Below are positions 1-6,998 of a stretch of DNA of 10,381 nt, in pieces. Both the position numbers and the translations under genes were made by a program. This DNA is from a bacterium (GTDB lineage: Bacteria > Joyebacterota > Joyebacteria > Joyebacterales > Joyebacteraceae). The stretch covers positions 1-10,381 of the forward strand of contig JAPEKQ010000037.1 of the NCBI GenBank assembly GCA_029990205.1. The letters are read 5' to 3'. The stretch's first letter is position 1, and the number at the start of each line of letters is the position of its first letter. A model generated the notes under the pieces. The model saw only the letters and a program-made list of their open reading frames with translations. It made no database searches and was not told the DNA's origin.

Positions 1-396
1 CATCGCGAGATACACAAGATCGGAACGGACATCGCTGACCCCGCCGGACGGTTCGAGGAGATGGTGGCGTACTACCGCGAGAGGCTGGCTGGGACGACGC
101 TCCGCTACGTCATGTTCGGTCACATCGGCGACAGCCATGTCCATCTCAATATCATGCCGCGCGACCTTGACGAACTTGTCTCCGCGGAGAAGCTCGCGCT
201 CGAGTTCGCGAAGCACGGTGTCTCCATGGGAGGGACGGTCTCGGCCGAGCACGGCATCGGCCGGCTCAAGCACGCGTTCCTCGAGGCGCTCTACGGCGCG
301 GAAGGACTCGCTGGGATGGCGGCGCTCAAGACCGCGTTCGACCCCAACGGGATCCTGAATCGCGGCGTGATGTTCCCGTCACACCTTCTGGAGTAG
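1..396 (+). CDS. FAD-linked oxidase, C-terminal part (GlcD / D-lactate dehydrogenase type), 5' truncated by the window edge
   Basis: This is the last 131 codons of an FAD-dependent 2-hydroxyacid oxidoreductase. The reading frame is open from base 1, so the ATG at 61 is internal. What is seen: 'IGTDIADP' near the start, the substrate/cofactor motif GHIGDSHVHLN at residues 40-50, the GGTVSAEHGIGRLK motif at 77-90, and the family's usual ending AFDPNGILNRG, followed by TAG at 394. These are hallmarks of the FAD-oxidase C-terminal domain found in glycolate oxidase subunit GlcD and D-lactate dehydrogenases. Members oxidise D-2-hydroxyacids to 2-oxoacids and pass electrons to quinone, cytochrome or an electron-transfer flavoprotein. 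The N-terminal FAD-binding half lies outside, so D-lactate, glycolate and other hydroxyacids cannot be told apart. Only 21 bases separate it from the next gene, so co-transcription is likely although no functional link is obvious. Confidence 0.9.
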   Translation, partial: HREIHKIGTDIADPAGRFEEMVAYYRERLAGTTLRYVMFGHIGDSHVHLNIMPRDLDELVSAEKLALEFAKHGVSMGGTVSAEHGIGRLKHAFLEALYGAEGLAGMAALKTAFDPNGILNRGVMFPSHLLE

Positions 397-417
397 GACC
401 CGTACACGTGAGGCCAG

Positions 418-1515
418 ATGATCGAGATTCGCGAGTACACCGACATGAACGATGCGGCGCTTCAGGCGGCCTGGGCCGGGCTCGAGACGGCAGGCGCCTG
501 CCCGCACGTGTTTCTCTCCGCATCGTGGGTCCGGCCCTGGGCCGCGCGTTTCGCGGAGGGAATGCAGCCGCGCATCCTGGTCGGCATTGCCAATGACGAG
601 GCGGTCTCCCGCGTCGTCGGCGTCGCGCCGTTCTTCCGGACGTCGTCCGGACGGCTCGAACTCCCCGCAAACTACGTCTCGCAGCGCGGCGGTTTCATCG
701 TTCGCGCCGACGAGCCGGCGGACGTCCGCGCGTTTCGCGCCGCCGCGCTCACGCACCTCGCATCGCGCCGTGCACGGCTCCTTCTGAGAAGCCTGACCGC
801 CGCCGATGCCGCGGCGACGTGGGACTCGGCTCGCGTCAACGGGTTCCTCCTCAACAGGCTCCCCGGACGGATCTCGCCGTTCGTGGACACGTCCGGTTCC
901 TGGGACGAGTTCGTCGCGGGCAAGCCCCGCAAGGTGACGCACGAGTGGGAGCGCAAGATGCGCAAGCTCGGGCGCGCGGGAACCTACGAGGTCAAGCGCC
1001 TGATGCCGGGGAGCGACCCGCACCCGATCATCGACGCCATGATCGAGATCGAGGAGAAGAGCTGGAAGGAAGAGTCGGGAACGTCGATCTCCCAGCGCGG
1101 AGTGGCCGACTTCTATCACGAGATCGCCGAGAGCTTCCGCGTTGATGCATCCGGCGGCGCCGAGCTCCTCCCGTTCTGGCTCGAGCTCGACGGCAGGCGC
1201 ATCGGCTTCCTGCTCGGCATCGCGTACTTCGGGACGTACTACGCGCTCAAGACAACGTTCGATGAGGAATTCCGCAAGCTCGCGCCGGGCGTCGCGCTCT
1301 TCCATCACGCCATCAGCTACGCTTTCGAGCACGGGTTCGACCGCTTCGACTTCGTCGGGCAGCGGGCGCGCTGGAAGGACGAGTGGGCAACGGGCCACAC
1401 CGAGCACTCGACCCTCCGCTGCTATCCGAAGAACCTGCCTGGGGTCACGCGCCACTTCGTCGATACGCATCTCAAGCGTGTCGGGAAGCGTGTCGTCGGG
1501 GAGGGGACCCACTGA
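418..1515 (+). CDS. FemAB/CelD-like GNAT acyltransferase (BioF2-type acetyltransferase domain)
   Basis: A 365-residue protein. The C-terminal half (about residues 170-325) looks like the acetyltransferase domain of CelD/BcsL and FemAB-related proteins. It has a basic helix KVTHEWERKMRKLG at 172-185, then the strand-rich stretch 'FLLGIAYFGTYYALKTTFDEEF' at 264-285, then LAPGVALFHHAISYAFEHG at 288-306 and FDFVGQRARWKDEWA at 310-324. This matches the family pattern of a long-chain substrate pocket, a PG-x-x-L helix and a final G-x-x-x-x-K-x-x-W segment. Such proteins transfer acyl or aminoacyl groups in exopolysaccharide or envelope synthesis. No signal peptide or membrane segment is seen, so it is probably cytosolic. 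The ATG at 418 is preceded by GTGAGG at 408-413. The stop overlaps the flippase start (TGATG), so the two are probably translationally coupled and work in one surface-polysaccharide pathway. The exact substrate is unknown. Confidence 0.82.
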   Translation: MIEIREYTDMNDAALQAAWAGLETAGACPHVFLSASWVRPWAARFAEGMQPRILVGIANDEAVSRVVGVAPFFRTSSGRLELPANYVSQRGGFIVRADEPADVRAFRAAALTHLASRRARLLLRSLTAADAAATWDSARVNGFLLNRLPGRISPFVDTSGSWDEFVAGKPRKVTHEWERKMRKLGRAGTYEVKRLMPGSDPHPIIDAMIEIEEKSWKEESGTSISQRGVADFYHEIAESFRVDASGGAELLPFWLELDGRRIGFLLGIAYFGTYYALKTTFDEEFRKLAPGVALFHHAISYAFEHGFDRFDFVGQRARWKDEWATGHTEHSTLRCYPKNLPGVTRHFVDTHLKRVGKRVVGEGTH

Positions 1516-3119
1516 TGACCGAGCCGCGACGGGGCCAGGGAGATCACAGCGCCGGCACCGGCCGCCCTGCCGGTGGGTCGGGCGGCTGCGGCCGCCCTGC
1601 TGACGGTGAGTACGGCGATTACCTCTCGAAGGCGACGAAGGAGGCCGGCTTCACGTTCTTCGGCCGGATCTTCGCGCTCTTCTTCGGATTCGTCGCATCG
1701 GCCGTCATCGCGCGGCTTCTCGGTCCGGACGTGCTCGGCGTTTACGTGCTCGCGTGGACCGTCGTCATGGCGATGACCATCCTCACGACGTTCGGGTTCG
1801 AGGGCGGGTTCGTCAAGTACCTCGCGATGTACGCTGCGCAGGGGAGGACGGGCGAGGCGCACGCGGTCTACCGCTACGGTATCCGGTTCGGCGCGTGGGC
1901 CTCGATCGTCGGGACCGTTGTCATCATCCTCCTGAGACGACCGCTCGCGGTGCACGTCTTCAAGGAGCCCCGGCTCGAATCCGCGCTTCTGTTCATCGCG
2001 ATCGCGATGCTCCCGTACACGCTCACGCGTCTCCAGGCCGCCGGTCTTCGCGCCCTCAAGGACATGAAGCACAGCATCATCGGGGCGGAGTTCTGGTACC
2101 GCGTACCCAGACTGATCGTCTTCCTGATCCTCTACGCGCTCGGGATGCGACTGCTCGGCGTTGTCTTCGCCGGCGTTCTTGCCTGCGTGGCGTCTGCCGT
2201 GGTGACGTTCATCTTCCTCAAGCGGACCGGGCCGTATCTGTTCGCCGCTGACGGCGGCGCGCCGATCCTGGCCGGCGAACTCGTTCGCTACTCGGCGCAG
2301 ATGCTCGCCGAGACCGGGACAGCGTTCGCGCTGCTCGAAGGCGGTCGGCTCATCCTCGGCATCTTCCTCGCCTCGGCCGACGTCGGCGTCTACAACATCG
2401 TCGTCCTGCTCGCGATGCTTGCCACGCTGTTCACGTTCTCGTTCAACTCGATCTTCTCTCCGATTATCGCGGACGTCTATCACCGCGGCCGCGCCGATCT
2501 GATGAGCTCGCTTCTCTCCGCGATCACGCGATGGATCATGCTTCTCACGCTTCCTGTCTACGCGTGGCTGCTGCTGTCGGGAGAGGCCGTGCTCGGCATC
2601 TTCGGCGCTGAGTTCGTCCGCGGGTATCCGGCGCTCGCCATCCTCGCGACCGCGCAGATGTTGGACGCGACGGCCGGCTCCGTCGCGAGCTGTCTGGCGA
2701 TGACGAAGTACCAGCGGTTCAATGTCTACAACACGCTCGCGATGGCTGTCGTGAGCGTCGGTCTCAACATCTGGCTCATCCCGAGGATGGGGATCGCCGG
2801 CGCCGCGGTGGCGACCGCCGCCTCCATCATCCTCGTCAACATCGCCCGCCTCATCGAAGGCAGACTCCTCCTTGGCGTCATGCCGTACGATCGCTCCACG
2901 CTCAAGGTGCTCGTGACCGCGGTCGTCCTCGTGGGCGGCGCGCTCCTCGCGCGGCGCTCCCTTGATATCTCCACGGCTTGGTACGTCTCGGCGGCGCTCC
3001 TTGCGCTCGCGTACGCAGTCGGGCTCGGTCTGACGGCGCTCATGGGGATACAAGAAGAGGACCGCCACGTTCTCGGGACGGTCCTCGGGAAGTTCTCTCG
3101 CCTTCGCAACTCACGGTAG
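1515..3119 (+). CDS. Wzx-like oligosaccharide flippase (polysaccharide biosynthesis / MVF-MATE superfamily)
   Basis: A 534-residue polytopic membrane protein. Hydrophobic segments run almost continuously from about residue 45 to 525, enough for 12-14 helices. The first carries the family-typical FFGFVASAVIARLLGPDVLGVYVLAWTV (residues 56 onward), with the ARLLGP-x-x-LG-x-Y signature of polysaccharide transporters. Flippases of this kind move lipid-linked oligosaccharide repeat units across the inner membrane. The start chosen is the ATG at 1515, which overlaps the upstream stop. The frame is open further 5', but that part lies inside the acyltransferase gene. The first 35 residues are hydrophilic and Gly/Pro-rich, with a 10-residue repeat (see 1559-1600), and are not part of the usual fold. 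The first helix would also allow a later start, but no convincing one is seen. The stop is 5 bases from the stop of the convergent PhoU-like gene. Confidence 0.87.
   Translation: MTEPRRGQGDHSAGTGRPAGGSGGCGRPADGEYGDYLSKATKEAGFTFFGRIFALFFGFVASAVIARLLGPDVLGVYVLAWTVVMAMTILTTFGFEGGFVKYLAMYAAQGRTGEAHAVYRYGIRFGAWASIVGTVVIILLRRPLAVHVFKEPRLESALLFIAIAMLPYTLTRLQAAGLRALKDMKHSIIGAEFWYRVPRLIVFLILYALGMRLLGVVFAGVLACVASAVVTFIFLKRTGPYLFAADGGAPILAGELVRYSAQMLAETGTAFALLEGGRLILGIFLASADVGVYNIVVLLAMLATLFTFSFNSIFSPIIADVYHRGRADLMSSLLSAITRWIMLLTLPVYAWLLLSGEAVLGIFGAEFVRGYPALAILATAQMLDATAGSVASCLAMTKYQRFNVYNTLAMAVVSVGLNIWLIPRMGIAGAAVATAASIILVNIARLIEGRLLLGVMPYDRSTLKVLVTAVVLVGGALLARRSLDISTAWYVSAALLALAYAVGLGLTALMGIQEEDRHVLGTVLGKFSRLRNSR
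1559..1600 (+). repeat. Two copies of a 12-base direct repeat, 30-base period, within the flippase N-terminus
   Basis: CGGCCGCCCTGC occurs at 1559-1570 and again at 1589-1600. In the flippase frame this gives GRPAGGSGGC followed by GRPADG (residues 16-31). The period is ten codons, so a duplication would keep the frame. It lies in a low-complexity Gly/Pro-rich leader that flippases normally lack. It could be a local tandem duplication or simply GC-rich composition. Confidence 0.6.
3057..3086 (-). terminator. Possible rho-independent terminator for the phosphate operon, inside the flippase 3' end
   Basis: Positions 3057-3064 (GAGGACCG) and 3079-3086 (CGGTCCTC) are a perfect 8-base inverted repeat. 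Two further C-G pairs are possible inside (3065-3066 with 3076-3077). Read on the minus strand, the hairpin is followed by TTCTTGTAT (3056 downward), a moderate T-rich tail. It begins 38 bases after the PhoU-like stop codon. On the plus strand there is no T run after it, so it fits termination of the minus-strand transcript only. The T tract is interrupted, so efficiency is uncertain. Confidence 0.45.
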
Positions 3120-3124
3120 ATCCA

Positions 3125-3790
3125 TCAGCCCTCGTCGAAGTAGTCGATCCGGTGGAGCGGCATCACGACGCTCGACGAGATGTTCGTCAGGTGGAGTGAG
3201 ACGCGCTTGAGGTATCGGGACGTCAGCGCGGCGAGTATGGCCTCTCGCGATGGGAGAGTATCCTCGAGCAGGTCATCGATCAGGGCGTCGCACCGCTTGG
3301 CGAGCAGCTGCCCATCGACCAGCCCCTGCTGCGCTATCTCCTTGTCCGACGTCATGAACGCCTGAACCGTCGGCTCGAACAGCGCCTGGACGTCAGCCAT
3401 CAGCGTATTGAGCTTCGCGCCGTGCGGTCCCTCCGGGAACGCCCCGCCCTGCGCCTCGGCCACCTCGAGCAGGTTCTTCGTGATGTCGCCGACACGCTCG
3501 GCGTCCTTGATGATGCTCATCAGGACGAGGCTGATCGGCACGTCGGTCCCAGGTGACATGATCAGGTGCTCGACGAGCTGCTTGCGGATCTTCCGCTGCA
3601 GGTGATTGATGCCGTGGTCGATCTCGTAGACGCGGTCGTGCGTCGCCTGGGAGAGCGGCTCCTTCCCGGTGAGCACACCGCCGATGAGGTGGAACATCTC
3701 CGCACCGGACTCGAGCATCTGCTCCATCTCACCGAACATCTGTGTGAGCAGCGGCTTCCGCTTGAGCGCCTCAATGAGTTGTCTGAACAT
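3125..3790 (-). CDS. PhoU-like phosphate signalling/regulatory protein
   Basis: A 221-residue, all-helical, cytosolic protein with the two-repeat organisation of PhoU. The first repeat ends with KDAERVGDITKNL (residues 95-107), the PhoU metal motif E-R-x-G-D with E98 and D102 as expected ligands. The second repeat has KRVSLHLTNI at 195-204, where the matching acidic residues are Lys195 and Leu199, so the second metal site looks lost. PhoU-domain proteins restrain phosphate uptake or relay phosphate status, and they are often fused to the C-terminus of Na/Pi cotransporters. Here the domain is a separate gene immediately downstream. The start is ATG at 3790 with GGAG 7 bases upstream. That ribosome site overlaps the transporter stop codon (TAGGAG), which suggests translational coupling. 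It probably modulates the neighbouring transporter. Confidence 0.85.
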   Translation of the reverse strand: MFRQLIEALKRKPLLTQMFGEMEQMLESGAEMFHLIGGVLTGKEPLSQATHDRVYEIDHGINHLQRKIRKQLVEHLIMSPGTDVPISLVLMSIIKDAERVGDITKNLLEVAEAQGGAFPEGPHGAKLNTLMADVQALFEPTVQAFMTSDKEIAQQGLVDGQLLAKRCDALIDDLLEDTLPSREAILAALTSRYLKRVSLHLTNISSSVVMPLHRIDYFDEG

Positions 3791-3799
3791 ATGCGTCTC

Positions 3800-5041
3800 C
3801 TACTTCAGCAGTCTGCCTATCAGTATAAGCAATCCGGGGACGGCGTAGAAGAGCCCGATGACAAAGATTGCGACGACCTTCTTCGAGCGTACCGCGGCTT
3901 CCGCGAGCTTCTCCGCCAGCATGATGGGTACCCGGCGGAGGGGGCGGTAGGGGTAGATGATGAGGATGCCCGCGATGTTGAACAACAGATGAACCAGCGC
4001 GATCGTCAGACCCCTCGTGTCTCCCGCAAGCGACGCCATGAGCGCCGTCACGGTCGTTCCGATATTGGCCCCGAGCGCGATGGGGAAGATCTTCTCGAGT
4101 TTCACCACACCCGCGCCCGCCAGCGGCACGAGCAGCGACGTCGTCACCGAACTGCTCTGGATGACGGCTGTGATGCCCGCACCGAGCGCTATCCCCGCGA
4201 CCCCGCTCCTGCCGATCGCGCGATCGACCACGGCCTCGGCGCGGCTGAGTGCCATCGCCTTGGTCTGCTTCACGAGGAACCAGAGCGCCGCGATCATCAG
4301 CGCGAAGGCGAACACCGCCACGAGGATGGCGGCGTGGTCACCGACGATGTTGATTGCGGCATCCTTCGCGACGTGCACCGCCGGACCGACGATCTGCTTG
4401 ATGGGGCTCGCGAAGGTCACGCCCTCGCTCCCGGTGAGGAGGCGTGACAGCACGGTCGCGGACTTCGCGAGGAACCCCGTCATGAGTTCCAGAGGAAAGA
4501 GGATGCACACGGTCATGAGGTTGAAGAAATCGTGCACGCTGGCCGCCGCGAACGCGCGCTTGAACTCCACGGGCCGGGCGACGTGGCCGAGTGAGACGAT
4601 CGCGCAGGTCACGGTCGTGCCAATGTTGGCGCCCATGATGATGGGGACCGCGTTCTCGATGGAGAGCATCCCCATCGCCACGAACCCGACGACGGTCGAT
4701 GTCGTCGTCGATGAGCTCTGTACGATGCTCGTCGCGAGGATGCCGATGAAGAGACCGACGAACGGGTTTGACGTCGACGCGATGAGCCGTTCGGAGAATC
4801 CGCTCCCGAACATCTTGAAACCGGTCCCGAGCAACTTCACGCTGACGAGGAACACGTAGAGCGTCGCGACAAGGAGAAGGATCCGGAGGACTCTCTCGAG
4901 GAATGGAGGAATGCCTGATGGTCCCGGATGGAGGAGGTCGATCCGGGTCGGCGGTGAGACGTCGGGCGTCTGCGTGTTGCTGACGTCGTCTATCGTTCCT
5001 GCTCCGGTCGGGGGAGGCCCGCCGGACGCGCGGCTCTCCAC
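3800..5041 (-). CDS. Na+/phosphate cotransporter family protein (NptA / PNaS family)
   Basis: A 413-residue inner-membrane transporter with the family's internal duplication. The first half has QSSSTTT (QSSS at 108-111) and GANIGTTVT from 137. The second half repeats QSSSVTT (QSSS at 295-298) and GANIGTTVT from 324. QSSS forms the sodium/phosphate site in type II Na/Pi transporters, so sodium-driven phosphate uptake is well supported. There are about nine hydrophobic segments from residue 50 on. The fused C-terminal PhoU domain seen in many bacterial members is absent and is supplied by the next gene. The start is GTG at 5041. An in-frame stop lies just upstream (5054-5056), and no other ATG, GTG or TTG in frame was found before the first membrane helix. 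No clear Shine-Dalgarno is seen. The first 48 residues are a hydrophilic, Pro-rich cytosolic tail. Confidence 0.92.
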   Translation of the reverse strand: MESRASGGPPPTGAGTIDDVSNTQTPDVSPPTRIDLLHPGPSGIPPFLERVLRILLLVATLYVFLVSVKLLGTGFKMFGSGFSERLIASTSNPFVGLFIGILATSIVQSSSTTTSTVVGFVAMGMLSIENAVPIIMGANIGTTVTCAIVSLGHVARPVEFKRAFAAASVHDFFNLMTVCILFPLELMTGFLAKSATVLSRLLTGSEGVTFASPIKQIVGPAVHVAKDAAINIVGDHAAILVAVFAFALMIAALWFLVKQTKAMALSRAEAVVDRAIGRSGVAGIALGAGITAVIQSSSVTTSLLVPLAGAGVVKLEKIFPIALGANIGTTVTALMASLAGDTRGLTIALVHLLFNIAGILIIYPYRPLRRVPIMLAEKLAEAAVRSKKVVAIFVIGLFYAVPGLLILIGRLLK

Positions 5042-5086
5042 CGTTGGCTGTCGCTACCAGGGGACTGTCTGGGGAAATCAACGCGC

Positions 5087-5114
5087 ATTCTAGCACGGCC
5101 CGCCGTTGTGTCAA
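5087..5114 (-). promoter_or_regulatory. Sigma-70-type promoter of the Na/Pi transporter - PhoU operon
   Basis: On the minus strand the sequence reads TTGACA (5114-5109), a 16-base spacer, then TAGAAT (5092-5087). The -35 box is perfect and the -10 box matches 5 of 6. Transcription would begin near 5080, giving a 5' leader of about 40 bases before the GTG start at 5041. No Pho box could be recognised with confidence. Confidence 0.75.
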
Positions 5115-5258
5115 CAGAGCATGAAGGCCCGTCGGACGTCGTGAGCCGCGGTCATTGCGAGGGGCGTGAGTTGCAGGGAGGCGTCTCCGCGTCAGGGGCG
5201 CCGCCTCGTCCCATGAGGTCAGACGGCGGGCGTTTCCTGAAGCCGCGCTCGGAACGCT

Positions 5259-5287
5259 TTGACTCGTTCTGCGGGCGGGGGTAGAAT
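5259..5287 (+). promoter_or_regulatory. Sigma-70-type promoter of the fumarase operon
   Basis: TTGACT (5259-5264), a 17-base spacer and TAGAAT (5282-5287): 5 of 6 matches in each box at optimal spacing. The predicted transcript starts near 5294, about 47 bases before the alpha-subunit ATG. The -10 hexamer is identical to that of the divergent promoter. Confidence 0.75.
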
Positions 5288-5330
5288 CGTACCCAGTGTG
5301 TTCTTCAGAAGCGCTTCACCAGCAGCTTTC

Positions 5331-5336
5331 AGGAGG
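5331..5336 (+). promoter_or_regulatory. Ribosome binding site deciding the fumarase alpha start
   Basis: AGGAGG is an excellent Shine-Dalgarno match 4 bases before ATG 5341. It selects this start over the in-frame upstream start at 5296, which lies almost on the predicted transcription start. Confidence 0.8.
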
Positions 5337-5340
5337 AGAG

Positions 5341-6216
5341 ATGGACCACAAGGAGCTCACAGGTCACTTCCTCGAGCTCATCAGGCGGGCGTCGACGGTC
5401 GTCCCGCCAGATGTCGAGAAGGCGATCCGGCAGGGTATCGAGAACGAGGGTGAGGGCACGACGGCAGCGTCGACGCTCACGCTCCTGCTCGAGAACTGCG
5501 ACAAGGCCTCGGATGCTTCGACGCCGATCTGCCAAGACACCGGCGCCCTGTACTTCTTCATCGACTACGGGCCCGACTACCGGCAGAAGCAGCTTCGGGA
5601 AGCGATCGAGGAGGCCACGGCGGAGGCCACGGCCAATTACTACCTCAGGCCGAACGCAGTTGACTCCGTGACGGGCAAGAACTCGGGGAACAACCTCGGC
5701 GCCGGCACACCGATCATCCACTTCCACGAGCGCGACGAGGACGGTCTTCGCGTCCGCCTGATGCTCAAGGGCGGCGGGTCGGAGAACGTCAGTCTGCAGT
5801 ACAAGCTCCCGGATGGGCGCCTCAAGGCCGGCCGTGACATGGACGGCGTGAGGAAGTGCGTCATCGACGCCATCTTCCAGGCGCAGGGCAAGGGCTGTTC
5901 GCCGGGCGTCGTCGGTGTCGGCATCGGCGGCAACCGCGACACCTCGTACTCGGGCGCGAAGGAGCAGCTCCTCCGTGATCTCGGTGACACGAATCCGGAT
6001 CCGGAGCTCGCGAAGTTCGAGGCGCAGGTTCTGGCCGAGGCGAACTCGCTCGGCATCGGACCGATGGGTCTCGGGGGCAAGACGACCGTTCTCGGCGTCA
6101 AGGCCGGCGCGATGCATCGTCTGCCCGCGTGTTTCTTCGTCTCGACCGCGTACGTCTGCTGGGCGTACCGCAAGGCGTTCATGTCGGTGAAGGGAAGCGA
6201 GGTGTCCTATGATTAA
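5341..6216 (+). CDS. Fumarate hydratase class I, alpha subunit (N-terminal, Fe-S domain)
   Basis: A 291-residue subunit of the two-subunit, oxygen-sensitive class I fumarase, which interconverts fumarate and L-malate in the TCA cycle in the cytosol. What is seen: ICQDTG at 63-68 with cluster ligand Cys64, KGGGSEN at 143-149, KGCSPGVVGVGIGGNRD at 184-200 with Cys186, IGPMGLGGKTT at 239-249, and Cys273 in VCWAYRK. Three cysteines at this spacing are the ligands of the catalytic 4Fe-4S cluster in this family. The length matches stand-alone alpha subunits. The start is set by the ribosome site at 5331. The 3' end overlaps the beta-subunit gene by 8 bases (ATGATTAA), so the two subunits are coupled. 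The related L(+)-tartrate dehydratase (TtdA) has the same architecture; fumarase is preferred because no tartrate genes are nearby, but homology alone leaves some doubt. Confidence 0.9.
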   Translation: MDHKELTGHFLELIRRASTVVPPDVEKAIRQGIENEGEGTTAASTLTLLLENCDKASDASTPICQDTGALYFFIDYGPDYRQKQLREAIEEATAEATANYYLRPNAVDSVTGKNSGNNLGAGTPIIHFHERDEDGLRVRLMLKGGGSENVSLQYKLPDGRLKAGRDMDGVRKCVIDAIFQAQGKGCSPGVVGVGIGGNRDTSYSGAKEQLLRDLGDTNPDPELAKFEAQVLAEANSLGIGPMGLGGKTTVLGVKAGAMHRLPACFFVSTAYVCWAYRKAFMSVKGSEVSYD

Positions 6217-6787
6217 GCTCACGCTCCCCACGACGCCGGATGAGATCCGGAAGCTCAAGGCCGGAGACGAGGTCTCGATCACGGGTGTGATGGTCACCGC
6301 CCGCGACGCGGCTCACAAGTACCTGGTGGAGACCGAGGGCGAGGACGTCCGCGATCTCCTCAAGGGCAGCATGATCTATCACTGCGGCCCGGTCGTCCGG
6401 AAGGGCGACGACGGGAAGTACACGTTCGTGGCGGCCGGTCCGACGACGAGCATCCGCGAGGAGCCGTACGAGGCGGCGGTCATCGACAAGTACGAGGTCC
6501 GCGGCGTCATCGGCAAGGGCGGCATGGGTGGCGACACCCTGGCGGCCTGCGGCGAGCACGGCAGCGTCTACCTCTCCGCCATCGGCGGGATCGCGACGAC
6601 GCTCGCGCAGTCGGTGAAGGAAGTCCTCGACGTCAAGAAGCTCGAGGAGTTCGGCGTGCCGGAGGCCTTCTGGGTCATCCGCGTCGAGAACTTCCCGGCG
6701 GTCGTGACGATGGACTCGCACGGCGTCTCGCTCCACGACCAGATCGAGAAGAAGTCGCGCGAGACGTACGACAAGCTCGTGAAGTAA
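6209..6787 (+). CDS. Fumarate hydratase class I, beta subunit (C-terminal domain)
   Basis: A 192-residue partner of the preceding alpha subunit, completing the class I fumarase. What is seen: ITGVMVTARDAAHKYL at 24-39 (the family's G-x-x-x-TARDAAH motif), HCGPVVRK at 58-65, AGPTTSIR at 76-83, IGKGGMG at 101-107, and ENFPAVVTMDSHGVSLHDQ at 160-178. These are the conserved substrate-binding segments of the fumarase/tartrate dehydratase beta family, and the length is normal. The start ATG at 6209 lies inside the last codons of the alpha gene, so translation is coupled. No separate strong ribosome site is visible. The gene is followed by a strong terminator at 6851-6888, which closes the operon. 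Confidence 0.9.
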   Translation: MIKLTLPTTPDEIRKLKAGDEVSITGVMVTARDAAHKYLVETEGEDVRDLLKGSMIYHCGPVVRKGDDGKYTFVAAGPTTSIREEPYEAAVIDKYEVRGVIGKGGMGGDTLAACGEHGSVYLSAIGGIATTLAQSVKEVLDVKKLEEFGVPEAFWVIRVENFPAVVTMDSHGVSLHDQIEKKSRETYDKLVK

Positions 6788-6850
6788 GCGGACGGCGACG
6801 GCCCGCTCACCCCGGTCCGCGCCTCCGATGCAGGCGAACGCGGAAGCACA

Positions 6851-6888
6851 GGCCCTCTCTCCGGCGACACGCCGGGGGAGGGCCTTTT
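6851..6888 (+). terminator. Rho-independent terminator of the fumarase operon
   Basis: GGCCCTCTCTCCGGC (6851-6865), loop GACAC, and GCCGGGGGAGGGCC (6871-6884) form a long GC-rich stem of at least 12 pairs with a small internal mismatch, followed by TTTT at 6885-6888. It sits 63 bases after the beta-subunit stop. Confidence 0.85.
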
Positions 6889-6897
6889 CGCGCGGTC

Positions 6898-6926
6898 TTG
6901 TCCCAACCCCCGCTTCCTGATATCCT
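6898..6926 (+). promoter_or_regulatory. Candidate promoter of the GNAT-thiolase-DUF35 operon
   Basis: TTGTCC (6898-6903), a 17-base spacer and TATCCT (6921-6926), 4 of 6 matches in each box. It lies just after the terminator and about 70 bases before the ATG at 6999. It is weaker than the two promoters in the divergent region, and is supported mainly by spacing and position. Confidence 0.5.
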
Positions 6927-6998
6927 TGCCGTACGCCATTTTCTGCAGCGAGAATCCACCCGAGAAGCGCTTCGCCCAGACAACGGAGGAGACGCCAT

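Larger units (their letters stand above)
5042..5340. other. Divergent intergenic region with back-to-back promoters
   Basis: These 299 bases separate the phosphate operon (leftward) from the fumarase operon (rightward). Each side has its own near-consensus promoter (5087-5114 minus, 5259-5287 plus). The 144 bases between them (5115-5258) hold no ORF longer than about 20 codons, no tRNA and no recognisable operator. A weak imperfect palindrome GAGGCG...CGCCTC lies near 5178-5207 but has no supporting context. Confidence 0.6.

Noticed and set aside
379-1512. A 377-codon open frame on the minus strand opposite the acyltransferase
   Set aside because: Composition is that of an antisense shadow, and the sense frame has family motifs and a ribosome site.
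1422-3068. A 548-codon open frame on the minus strand opposite the flippase
   Set aside because: It is rich in Arg, Glu and Asp with no recognisable fold, typical of the antisense frame of a GC-rich gene. The plus-strand protein has clear flippase features.
3131-3179. Inverted repeat CTCGTCGA ... TCGACGAG that might terminate the flippase transcript
   Set aside because: The loop is 33 bases, there is no T run, and it lies in the coding region of the PhoU-like gene; chance is likely in GC-rich DNA.
3566-4447. A 293-codon plus-strand frame opposite the phosphate genes
   Set aside because: It is built almost entirely of charged residues and spans two well-supported minus-strand genes.
5121-5144. 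Tiny 7-codon ORF in the divergent region (ATG at 5121)
   Set aside because: No ribosome site, no attenuator structure, and it is upstream of the plus-strand promoter, so it would not be on the fumarase transcript.
5296-5340. Upstream start that would add 15 residues to fumarase alpha
   Set aside because: It coincides with the predicted transcription start, while AGGAGG sits correctly before ATG 5341.
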